Translations under genes and position numbers: made by a program
In this document: in pieces, positions 1 through 6,492 of the stretch
Numbering within the stretch: position 1 is the stretch's first letter
Layout of the letters: each line of letters begins with the position of its first letter
Notes under the pieces: generated by a model
The model's input: only the letters and a program-made list of their open reading frames with translations
Told to the model about the DNA's origin: nothing
The model's database searches: none
NCBI GenBank assembly: GCA_026397575.1
Contig: JAPLUP010000246.1
Span: 1 to 6,598 of the forward strand
Reading direction: 5' to 3'
Source: Candidatus Zixiibacteriota bacterium
GTDB taxonomy: Bacteria; Zixibacteria; MSB-5A5; CAIYYT01
DNA: 6,598 nucleotides

Positions 1-62
1 ACTGCATCGAGTGCAAAGAACGCGAAGAGACTGAGAAAACAAAAGCGGTGCGCAAGCAATAG
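1..62 (+). CDS. DksA/TraR-family zinc-finger protein, C-terminal end (partial)
   Basis: This is the 3' end of a gene cut by the window edge. The reading frame starting at base 3 runs 19 codons to a TAG at 60-62 and gives a tail beginning CIECKEREE, followed by a Lys/Arg-rich end. A Cys-Ile-x-Cys-Lys-x-x-x-Glu tail is characteristic of the second half of the C4 zinc finger in DksA/TraR proteins, which bind RNA polymerase through the secondary channel. The stop lies 4 bases before the lspA start, so the two genes are probably co-transcribed. A DksA/TraR gene just before lspA is, from memory, a recurring arrangement in several bacterial phyla. The identification rests on a very short stretch; the first Cys pair and the coiled coil lie outside the window. 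Confidence 0.7.
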   Translation, partial: CIECKEREETEKTKAVRKQ

Positions 63-66
63 CCGC

Positions 67-648
67 ATGGTATGGCCTGATTCCTTCTCTTGGTCATCGG
101 CAAACAAGTATTTGCTGAGACTCTCCCTGATCTCCGTAGTCGTCTTCTTACTGGATCAAATCACGAAACAGATTGCCGTGAGTCATCTGGTCACGCTTGA
201 AAAGTATCAGGTGTGGGGGGACCTCGTGCAGTTCACGCTGGTTTTTAACGAGGGGGGCGCGTTCTCCACCCGACTTGGTTCGCCGTTGTTTTATGCGATA
301 GCTTCGATCGTAGTGATGGCTTTCGTAATCGGATTTCTATATCGCGAGGCCGGCCGGAACAAGCTGCTGGACCTGGCTCTGTCGTTTGTCGTTGGCGGGG
401 CACTTGGCAATTTGATCGACCGCCTGCGCTTCGGCTCGGTAATCGATTTTATCGACGTCGACTTTCCAGATATCCACCTTGCGCCCGGCAAATTCCTCTT
501 CTGGAATTTCCCCGGCTACGAACTGATTCGCTGGCCGGTGTTCAACCTCGCCGATTCCGCCGTGGACGTGGGCATGGTGTTGATCATTGCAGTTTTGCTC
601 TTCGGTTCAAAGAAAAGTCAGAATGCCGATTATTCGTATAGTAGTTGA
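67..648 (+). CDS. lspA: Lipoprotein signal peptidase (signal peptidase II)
   Basis: Inner-membrane aspartyl protease that removes signal peptides from diacylglyceryl-modified prolipoproteins. The 193-residue protein has the family motifs in order: DQITK (30-34) at the end of the first membrane helix, FNEGGAF (60-66), GNLIDR (114-119), VIDF (125-128) and FNLADS (159-164). By alignment to the characterised Pseudomonas enzyme, the catalytic pair is Asp127 and Asp163. Four hydrophobic segments are visible, at about 18-36, 74-92, 100-117 and 165-180. The two catalytic Asp are 36 residues apart rather than about 19, because the periplasmic stretch before FNLADS carries roughly 17 extra residues containing an FPGYE segment. 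The ATG at 67 is the only sensible start: it lies just after the upstream stop, and the next Met is residue 84. There is no obvious Shine-Dalgarno, so translation may be coupled to the upstream gene. Confidence 0.97.
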   Translation: MVWPDSFSWSSANKYLLRLSLISVVVFLLDQITKQIAVSHLVTLEKYQVWGDLVQFTLVFNEGGAFSTRLGSPLFYAIASIVVMAFVIGFLYREAGRNKLLDLALSFVVGGALGNLIDRLRFGSVIDFIDVDFPDIHLAPGKFLFWNFPGYELIRWPVFNLADSAVDVGMVLIIAVLLFGSKKSQNADYSYSS

Positions 649-1588
649 TCCCAACGGGGCGGGACAGCGGGTTGACATCTATCTGGCTCAGGCGGACATA
701 GGTCTGTCGCGCAGCCAGATCAAGCGGCTGTTTGGCGAAGGGCGGGTCACGGTTGTCGGCAAAAAGGTTCGGGTGTCGCACATTGTCTCCAGTGGCGAGG
801 AAATCCTTGTCGATTACTTGGAAGAACGACAGGTCGATTTCGTCGCCGAGGATTTGCCTGTCAACATTGTCTATGAAGATGATGACTTGGCGGTGATTAA
901 CAAAGCGGCAGGTATGGTTACTCATCCGGCGCCCAAAAACCGGACGGGGACTCTCGCGAATGCGCTTTTGTATCGTTTTACGCAGCTCTCTTCTGGTCAC
1001 GCCAAGGGCTACCCCGGGCTAGTCCACCGCCTTGACAAAAACACCACCGGCCTGTTAGTGGTCGCCAAAAACGATCGCGCTCATGCAGAATTGGCCGCTC
1101 AACTCCAACAACGGACACTAAAACGTGAGTATCTGGCCTTGGTTTGGGGTACGCTCCGGCCGCCGGAAGGGACTATCTCGGTACCTATTGGCCGGTCCCG
1201 TGCCGACCGCCGAATTATGACCTCCGGCAGCCTAAAGCCTCGGGAAGCGATTACTTTGTATCAGACCATTGAAAGCTGGGGATGGTTGAGCTATATTGGA
1301 GTTGGTTTGAAGACCGGCCGGACTCACCAGATTAGAGCGCACCTGAAGGAGTCAGGCCATCCGGTATTTGGAGATCCCGAGTACGGTGGCAGGGCAGCGC
1401 GTTTGACCGGCATCGAGGCAAACCATCGACCGTTGGCGCGGTTATTGTTGGAAAAGACGTCCCGACAGCTTTTGCACGCTGCTTGCGTGGAGTTTACTCA
1501 TCCGACAACCGGTGAGCGCGTCGAATTTCGGGTCGAATTGCCGGAAGATTTTAGACAGGTTCTGGAGCTTGTCCGTCTAAACCAATAG
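623..1588 (+). CDS. rluD: RluD-type 23S rRNA pseudouridine synthase
   Basis: Converts uridine to pseudouridine in RNA; RluD itself modifies helix 69 of 23S rRNA. From the ATG at 623 the protein has 321 residues, normal for the RluC/RluD family. An S4 RNA-binding domain spans about 15-65 and includes LSRSQIKRLFGEGRV at 28-42. The catalytic domain follows, with HRLDKNTTGLL at 135-145; Asp138 is the expected catalytic residue, matching Asp139 of E. coli RluD. GRTHQIRAHL at 232-241 is the conserved substrate-site motif. An in-frame TTG at 587 would add 12 residues, but the S4-type N-terminus (MPIIRIVVD) fits the ATG better. The start lies inside lspA, giving a 26-base overlap, so the two are probably translationally coupled. 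The exact RNA target cannot be read from the sequence, and RluC/RluA-like specificity remains possible. Confidence 0.93.
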   Translation: MPIIRIVVDPNGAGQRVDIYLAQADIGLSRSQIKRLFGEGRVTVVGKKVRVSHIVSSGEEILVDYLEERQVDFVAEDLPVNIVYEDDDLAVINKAAGMVTHPAPKNRTGTLANALLYRFTQLSSGHAKGYPGLVHRLDKNTTGLLVVAKNDRAHAELAAQLQQRTLKREYLALVWGTLRPPEGTISVPIGRSRADRRIMTSGSLKPREAITLYQTIESWGWLSYIGVGLKTGRTHQIRAHLKESGHPVFGDPEYGGRAARLTGIEANHRPLARLLLEKTSRQLLHAACVEFTHPTTGERVEFRVELPEDFRQVLELVRLNQ

Positions 1589-1723
1589 TGGTTCCTCGTC
1601 GGAGGGCGCCGATCAGTTGGATTCCGATTTGCGCGGAAGCGGAAATCCAGACTTTAGACAGCGGAGAATTCTATGTTTTGGTGCGTCGCGTGACGCTCGA
1701 CTTTGACGAATAGAGGAAGAATC

Positions 1724-3124
1724 ATGAAAAGACAGTTAACGATCATTCTCCTTGCGACGGTTTTGTTGTCTCTGGCGGTGGTTTCGAGTGCAGAAGCCGC
1801 CCGCAAGACCCGACCATGGCCGGATATCAGTCTTTCAACGGTGCCTTCGATAGTGTGGATGGCGAATTCGTGGGCTTACGAAATCAACCATCGTTCCCCT
1901 ACCTATCTCGGCGATCTCGACAAGATGTACGTCTCCTTTGCTTTCGGTTACGGCAGGAACAGCAATTCGCTGGACAACTTGGATCGCACATCCGCCGGCC
2001 GTTACGGATATTCATTTTACCGCGCTGTCGACTACAAGAACTCCGATTTCCGGCTTGACATGTACTCCAACCTTGGCAAGACCACGTATGGTTCGCTTTG
2101 GGTGGTCTACGGTAAGGATCGCATCGAAAAGACCAAGAAGCCGTTCTTGGAGGCGGTGCCGTCCCGTCTCAATTTCAAGACCGCGTTTGCATGGAAACCG
2201 AAAGAGAATCTGACGTTGGCCGTGTCGGGTGCAATCAGTAACTATCCGTCGTCATACGTCTTCGCCCTGCAGCCAAGTGCCGCTGCGATCAGCGACTCGC
2301 AGTTGAGTCTGCCCTCCCGCGACGGCGAGAATCTGGTGGGCGAAGTTGATCTGTTATACCGCACGAAGAGCAATATGGATATCATTGTCGGTGGACTTTT
2401 CCAACGCCTCTTCGAGAAATTCGATGCCCCGGATGCACCCCTTCGTGCTGACGGCACCCCAAATAACTATAAGGATACTGCGGTCGTCAAAGAATACATC
2501 TATAGCGGTGCGCCCAGGGTGTCAGTGAAGAAGACATACCCGTCGGGGAGTTACTGGCGTGCCGGGGGTAGCATTTATTTCAGCCTCTACGATTATCAGT
2601 ATGCCGGAGCCAGCAAGTATGATTATCCGGATACCACCCTCCCTTCCTACCGTCTACAAAGCTTTGAGACGCTTGTGCCCAAATGGAAGGTCTATGCCGA
2701 CGGCACTAAAGCACTGGGCGCCAACGCCGCGCTTTATGCTTGTGTAGAGACGGGCAGATATCCGAACGCGCTGACCAGGAAGGATACTGATTTTGTGCCC
2801 CTGCGGATGTCTCTGGTCAATCTGGCTGACCTATCGTCAACGTCGTTGCGCGTCGACTTGACTGGCAAACTTACCCGCATTTTTACCGGCATGATTGGGT
2901 TTGAAGTGCGTCAGTTCGCCAACGGCGATGACAAGACGCTGCTGGATGATAGATCGATGTATCTCAAGCTGCGTGCTGGTGGCTCTACACGCTTCTATCG
3001 CAACCTCTGGTGGTCGATCCGAATGCCCGACTTCAGACTGTACACTTCGAAAGGGCTCGGCTCGGCGATTCTATTCGAAAACAAGTCGTACATCGAGACA
3101 GATATTCTGTTCTTGGGGCTGTAG
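1724..3124 (+). CDS. Secreted protein of unknown function, probable outer-membrane beta-barrel
   Basis: I do not recognise this 466-residue protein. It starts with a clear Sec signal peptide: MKRQ, a hydrophobic core at about 5-22, then SSAEA with probable cleavage after Ala25. The ATG at 1724 is preceded by a good Shine-Dalgarno (GAGGA, 1713-1717); a TTG at 1703 in the same frame would only lengthen the leader. The rest is rich in Tyr, aromatic and Gly residues. It shows repeated alternating polar/hydrophobic stretches typical of amphipathic strands, for example near 68-77, 108-130, 149-172, 205-228, 277-293, 321-341, 374-397 and 412-440. The C-terminus (ETDILFLGL) ends in Leu rather than the usual Phe or Trp. 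It has only one Cys (340). The 135-base gap after rluD contains a small hairpin (GCGTC/GACGC, 1683-1696) but no convincing promoter. A strong terminator follows, so this gene ends the transcription unit. Confidence 0.85.
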   Translation: MKRQLTIILLATVLLSLAVVSSAEAARKTRPWPDISLSTVPSIVWMANSWAYEINHRSPTYLGDLDKMYVSFAFGYGRNSNSLDNLDRTSAGRYGYSFYRAVDYKNSDFRLDMYSNLGKTTYGSLWVVYGKDRIEKTKKPFLEAVPSRLNFKTAFAWKPKENLTLAVSGAISNYPSSYVFALQPSAAAISDSQLSLPSRDGENLVGEVDLLYRTKSNMDIIVGGLFQRLFEKFDAPDAPLRADGTPNNYKDTAVVKEYIYSGAPRVSVKKTYPSGSYWRAGGSIYFSLYDYQYAGASKYDYPDTTLPSYRLQSFETLVPKWKVYADGTKALGANAALYACVETGRYPNALTRKDTDFVPLRMSLVNLADLSSTSLRVDLTGKLTRIFTGMIGFEVRQFANGDDKTLLDDRSMYLKLRAGGSTRFYRNLWWSIRMPDFRLYTSKGLGSAILFENKSYIETDILFLGL

Positions 3125-3144
3125 CGAAGTCAGACACAAGTCTC

Positions 3145-3182
3145 AGGGCGAAGCCGCATATCGCGGTGTCGCCCTTTTCTTT
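3145..3182 (+). terminator. Intrinsic terminator of the plus-strand unit
   Basis: Outer stem AGGGCGA (3145-3151) pairs with TCGCCCT (3169-3175). An inner stem CCGC (3154-3157) with GCGG (3163-3166) closes a 5-base loop, and the two stems are separated by one A/G mismatch and one G-T wobble. The T-rich tail TTTCTTT (3176-3182) follows directly. It lies 20 bases after the stop of the barrel-like gene. Confidence 0.88.
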
Positions 3183-3191
3183 ACAAAGCGG

Positions 3192-3369
3192 GACTGTTGA
3201 CAAACCCCAGACCGTGTCATTGCGAGGAGTGCGGAGAGGTGATACGAGGTGTGGGATCACGATGAAGCAATCTCGATTTACGCTCTTGAGATGCAGGCGC
3301 GCAGATTGCTTCGTCGTCCCGCGACTGCGGGACTGCTCGCAATGACAATTCCAAGGTTCTTCAACAGTC
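3192..3369. repeat. Nested inverted-repeat element (intergenic, MITE/REP-like)
   Basis: Three nested inverted repeats share one centre. The outer pair is GACTGTTGA (3192-3200) with TCAACAGTC (3361-3369). The middle pair is TGTCATTGCGAG (3215-3226) with CTCGCAATGACA (3336-3347), 12 of 12. The inner pair is 14 bases, 3260-3273 with 3303-3316, including GAAGCAATCT/AGATTGCTTC and one G-T wobble. Between middle and inner stems the right arm has a perfect hairpin, GTCCCGC (3316-3322) with GCGGGAC (3327-3333). The left arm has a weaker one, GTGAT (3239-3243) with ATCAC (3256-3260). Cores of the form TCATTGCGAG...GAAGCAATCTC and their complements are, from memory, a widespread dispersed repeat in environmental bacterial genomes. 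There is no room for a transposase and no target duplication I can recognise. Small open frames across it are by-products of the palindrome. Confidence 0.8.
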
Positions 3370-3393
3370 TCAGAAAGGGCTTCGGGCACAATG

Positions 3394-3418
3394 AAAAAGG
3401 GCGCGGAAGCCGCGCCCT
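3394..3418 (-). terminator. Intrinsic terminator of the E1 dehydrogenase gene
   Basis: Stem GGGCGCGG (3399-3406) with CCGCGCCC (3410-3417), extended by the A3398-T3418 pair, closes a 3-base loop. On the minus strand the hairpin is followed by five T (complement of A3394-3398). It begins 32 bases after the stop codon of the minus-strand gene. The plus-strand side has no T-run, so it acts in one direction only. Confidence 0.9.
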
Positions 3419-3450
3419 CAAGTGCAAATATCTGCCGTAATCAGGTCAAA

Positions 3451-5745
3451 TCAATACGCCATAGTCTTCTGCGCTTCGGCGACGACCTGTTCCATTTGCG
3501 GCAGGCAGGCGCGGTCACCGTCGGGGCCATAAGCGACACGTGCATCAATAGCTGTGATCATGCCGATTGGTGCATCGAGATAACCGAACGTTTCCGAGGA
3601 GGTAATCGTGGCTGAGATCGTCGGGCCGACACCACCGGGGAAGCGATCCTCTGACACGATCAGTACGCGGGCGCACTCCATAGCCGACTTGCGAATCGTC
3701 TCTTCATCCAACGGTTTGAGCGTGCGCAGATCAATAACGCGCGCATGAATGCCTTTTTCTTCCAGAAGCTGGGCAGCGCGCAAGCACATCGGCAGGGTGA
3801 TGCCATAGGAAATAATCGCCAAATCACGATTCGCTTCGTTATAGACCTTGGCTTGGCCGAAGGGGATCAGGTAATCAAGCGGTGGATATGGCCGTTCGAT
3901 ATTGACGCCGTCCCATTCGCGACGGTTGTACAACGCCACAGCCTCACAGAAGAGAACCGGATCATTGGACGCTACTGCCGTCCGGAACAAACCGACCGCA
4001 TCTTCAGCGTTGGAAGGAATAACGACATGCAAACCGGGAATGTTTAGGAAGGTACCGAGATTAGCTTCCGAATGCCAAAACGATCCGGCGCCCTGCTTGT
4101 AGCCACCATACGAACAACGGATCACAACATTCCCCGGCTCCTGTCCTTTGGAACGTTGGTGCACCGTGCAGATACGATCCTTTAGTTGTTGATAAGCGGG
4201 GGACATGTAGTCCAGAAACTGAATTTCCGGCAGTGCGATGCGCCCCTGATAGCAGTTGCCCATTCCAAGCGAAAGAATGCCGGCTTCGTCCAACGGCGTA
4301 TTGAATACGCGGTTTGTTCCAAACGCGCGCTGCAGTCCCTGTGACACGAGGAAGACACCGCCTTTGCCCTTGAGCTTCTTTTGTTCCTCGACGTCGAATT
4401 TCATCTTGCCGGAAAAATCCGCGACGTCCTCACCAAAAAGGATTGCATCGGGCGTCGTCAGGAATAGATCGAAAAGCGCATAATTCATCGCCCGGCGCAG
4501 GGTCATCGGTCCGAGGTTTTCCGGCAACTCTTCCGAGGGACGCGCACCTATTTCGTGATACTTCTTGTAGTCTGCCTTCCGGTCACCAGTGTATCCCCCC
4601 AGCAACTGTTGCCACCGCTGCTTGGCCTTGTCAAAATCATAGGCTCCAACAAGACTCTTGATATAGTCGCGGGTCTTGATCTGGCGGTCGGCAACCACTT
4701 CCGCCGAGATGCGCGAGACTTCCTCGTCGTATTTTTGATACATCTGTTTTACTTGCTCGGCAGTGAGAATGCCATCATGAATCAGCGTTTTTGCCGTCTT
4801 GAGAATCGGATCGTTCGAATAGTGCCATCTTTGATCGGCGAGCGCCATATAGAACGATTGATCATCCGAGCCCGAATGACTCTCGTCGCGCACGACCTTG
4901 ATTTCCTCGAGCACTGGTCCTTTACCGGAGCGGCAATAGTCAGTGTTGTCCCTAAGGTGTTTCAATACTTCCTTGATCTCAGTACCATCAAAGTGATCGA
5001 TTTTGAGTCCGAAACGCTGGTAGCCTTCGAATGGCGAGGTAGGATCACCATCCGGAAACTGCTCTTCGACGGAGACCGAAATCGCCCAGCCGCAGTTGTA
5101 AATCGCAAACATGCAACGGGCTTTGTAAAACACTGAGTAGAATACCGCGCGGGCAAACTCGCCCTCGGAAGTCGCACCTTCGCCGATGCCGCAATAGACA
5201 ATGGCATCATTCGGCCAGCGGCCGCCGGGGTAGCGCGACTGCTGTGAGATTGGCGCTGGATTGGCGATGGCCGCGCCCACACCTGCCGCTTCCAGAGCAT
5301 GAGAACCGGTGGGCGAGGCCTGTGGCATGATGCTTTCCTTGGCGTGAGCGGAGTGGGCATGCTGGAGCATGCCACCAGTGGAAGCCGATCGCGGATCGCC
5401 GATACATTCGAGAAACTTCTGGCGGATGTCGATGCCGCGATAGATATCGAGCGTCTTGTTGCGGTAGTAGCCGAAAAACGGGTCATTTGGGCGCAGGAAA
5501 TAGCCGGTGCAGGCGTCGATCAGTTCCTTGCCGGAGGAGCCAATGAAGAAGTAGCTTTCGCCGCGGCGGGTAAGGAGTTTTTCCTCGATCAGGATGCGCC
5601 GCGATTTGATCATGATATCAAATATGTGCTCCAATTCGTTGGCCGTCAGCCCGGCGTAGTCCTTGAGCGGCTTGTCACGATCTTTGACCGAAGCCCCGAC
5701 TTCATCGTATGTCTGAACCTGCTGCAATATCTCTTTAATGTCCAA
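3451..5745 (-). CDS. Fused E1 alpha-beta subunit of a branched-chain-type 2-oxoacid dehydrogenase
   Basis: Thiamine-diphosphate enzyme that decarboxylates a 2-oxoacid and passes the acyl group to the lipoyl arm of E2, in the cytoplasm. The 764 residues hold an E1-alpha domain (about 35-370), a linker, and an E1-beta domain (about 413-764). The alpha part shows YR (94-95), SPTGS (144-148), the cofactor motif GEGATSEGEF (188-197) to YNCGWAIS (216-223), and the loop SHSGSDD (289-295). The beta part shows GEDV (438-441), FNTPLDEAGI (481-490), PEIQF (506-510) and WHSE (557-560); Glu487 and His558 match the catalytic Glu and His of the family. GEG and FNTP, rather than GDG and FDTP, favour the 2-oxoisovalerate type, but substrate is not proven. 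The Asn that binds Mg in relatives is Cys218 here. The start is TTG: an in-frame TAG sits three codons upstream, and AAGG/AGGA provide a Shine-Dalgarno. E2 and E3 are not adjacent. Confidence 0.92.
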   Translation of the reverse strand: MDIKEILQQVQTYDEVGASVKDRDKPLKDYAGLTANELEHIFDIMIKSRRILIEEKLLTRRGESYFFIGSSGKELIDACTGYFLRPNDPFFGYYRNKTLDIYRGIDIRQKFLECIGDPRSASTGGMLQHAHSAHAKESIMPQASPTGSHALEAAGVGAAIANPAPISQQSRYPGGRWPNDAIVYCGIGEGATSEGEFARAVFYSVFYKARCMFAIYNCGWAISVSVEEQFPDGDPTSPFEGYQRFGLKIDHFDGTEIKEVLKHLRDNTDYCRSGKGPVLEEIKVVRDESHSGSDDQSFYMALADQRWHYSNDPILKTAKTLIHDGILTAEQVKQMYQKYDEEVSRISAEVVADRQIKTRDYIKSLVGAYDFDKAKQRWQQLLGGYTGDRKADYKKYHEIGARPSEELPENLGPMTLRRAMNYALFDLFLTTPDAILFGEDVADFSGKMKFDVEEQKKLKGKGGVFLVSQGLQRAFGTNRVFNTPLDEAGILSLGMGNCYQGRIALPEIQFLDYMSPAYQQLKDRICTVHQRSKGQEPGNVVIRCSYGGYKQGAGSFWHSEANLGTFLNIPGLHVVIPSNAEDAVGLFRTAVASNDPVLFCEAVALYNRREWDGVNIERPYPPLDYLIPFGQAKVYNEANRDLAIISYGITLPMCLRAAQLLEEKGIHARVIDLRTLKPLDEETIRKSAMECARVLIVSEDRFPGGVGPTISATITSSETFGYLDAPIGMITAIDARVAYGPDGDRACLPQMEQVVAEAQKTMAY

Positions 5746-5792
5746 CTGATCCTACCTTTCGGAACGTCACACCAAATTCTCTATAATTACGT

Positions 5793-5832
5793 AGTATAAG
5801 CCGCATCTGCGTAAGGAGAAAGGAGTTTTTTT
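5793..5832 (-). promoter_or_regulatory. Possible promoter of the E1 dehydrogenase gene
   Basis: On the minus strand, TATACT (complement of 5793-5798) matches the -10 consensus at 5 of 6 positions and would place the transcript start about 40 bases before the TTG codon. A run of seven A (complement of T5826-5832) lies about 28 bases upstream of it, where an UP-type element could sit. No good -35 hexamer is present at the right spacing, so this is a tentative call for the 159-base spacer. I see no convincing terminator for the upstream flavoprotein gene here, so read-through is possible. Confidence 0.35.
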
Positions 5833-5904
5833 GGACAGGCAAAATGGCCCCAGATTACGGCTGAACAGGTCTTGGAAGGAAGCCTGAAAGGGTGACGTTG
5901 GGCG

Positions 5905-6492
5905 CTAAGACAACGAGTTTGCTGATGACGTACCCAGATCGTGACTTTGACGAAGGGACTCGGAGTTAAGCAGGACGCCTCCTAATCGCCAGTCATCGTG
6001 GCCGCATATCACCCTGCCGATTTTCTCGATTCCGGCCCAGATGAAGAACCCGCCAATCACCCGTTCGGCGGCATCATATTTCTCTCTGGTGCCACCGACC
6101 AGAATGTACGCGCCCTTGCTGTGCAAAATGCCGTATTCGTCGAATTCGACGGTGTTATTGCGGAACCGGGGTGGACGAAAGCAATTAGTGCGGTCGATGA
6201 ACAGCTTGGTTTGCGCGCTGACCGTGTCGAAGTATACAGGCGAAGCGATCAGCACCACGTCCGCTTGCATCAGATGTTGCAGCGTCGGGTAGAGGTCATC
6301 TTTGTAGATGCATGGCATCGGCGTCGGGTCGATACCGCAGGCCTGGCAGGGGATGATACTCAGATCATTAAGTCGCACGTTCGCTACTTCGGTATCCGGA
6401 AGGATCGATGTGAACCCGTCTTGGAATTTTCGCGCCAGAATTTCGGTCGAGCTACCAACACGCGGCGAACCGTTAACTATCAGGAGTTTCAT
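5905..6492 (-). CDS. Flavodoxin-fold NAD(P)H-dependent FMN reductase-like protein
   Basis: A 195-residue flavodoxin-fold protein of the NADPH-dependent FMN reductase / iron-sulfur flavoprotein group, expected to bind FMN and act in cytoplasmic electron transfer or reduction; its substrate is unknown. VNGSPRVGSSTE (6-17) is the FMN-phosphate loop, PCQAC (48-52) followed by C61 and KDD (64-66) is the usual mid-region motif, and ASPVYF (83-88) with LFIDR (97-101) forms the second flavin-contact region. GG at 133-134 is also typical. Iron-sulfur flavoproteins carry four Cys here; in this protein the third position appears to be Asp55, leaving C49, C52 and C61, so a 4Fe-4S cluster is unlikely. The ATG lies inside the end of the upstream gene, a 20-base overlap that suggests coupled translation. 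The C-terminal 15 residues are low-complexity and probably loose. Confidence 0.88.
   Translation of the reverse strand: MKLLIVNGSPRVGSSTEILARKFQDGFTSILPDTEVANVRLNDLSIIPCQACGIDPTPMPCIYKDDLYPTLQHLMQADVVLIASPVYFDTVSAQTKLFIDRTNCFRPPRFRNNTVEFDEYGILHSKGAYILVGGTREKYDAAERVIGGFFIWAGIEKIGRVICGHDDWRLGGVLLNSESLRQSHDLGTSSANSLS

Noticed and set aside
1589..1723. Promoter or small gene in the gap between rluD and the barrel-like gene
   Set aside because: Candidate -10 sequences such as TATGTT (1672-1677) have no matching -35, and the only ATG frame there encodes six residues.
3192..3369. Possible CRISPR array or tRNA gene
   Set aside because: There are inverted, not direct, repeats and no spacers. The cloverleaf-like shape lacks tRNA-sized stems, a T-loop GTTC motif in the right place and an acceptor end.
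3033..3389. A 118-codon minus-strand open frame across the terminator and repeat
   Set aside because: It runs through a terminator hairpin and the palindromic repeat into the 3' end of the barrel-like gene; the apparent peptide (CHCEQSRSRGTTKQS) is the usual translation of this repeat, not a protein.
4555..5136. A 193-codon plus-strand open frame antisense to the E1 dehydrogenase gene
   Set aside because: It lies wholly inside a well-supported gene on the other strand, has no Shine-Dalgarno or recognisable motif, and is what codon bias of the real gene produces in the opposite strand.
5782..5787. A perfect TATAAT on the plus strand in the spacer between the flavoprotein and E1 genes
   Set aside because: No -35 element at suitable spacing and no plus-strand gene downstream; the stretch is AT-rich because of the minus-strand promoter region.
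5299..5799. A 166-codon plus-strand open frame antisense to the start of the E1 gene
   Set aside because: Same reason: a shadow of the E1 alpha coding sequence, with only its last codons reaching the spacer.
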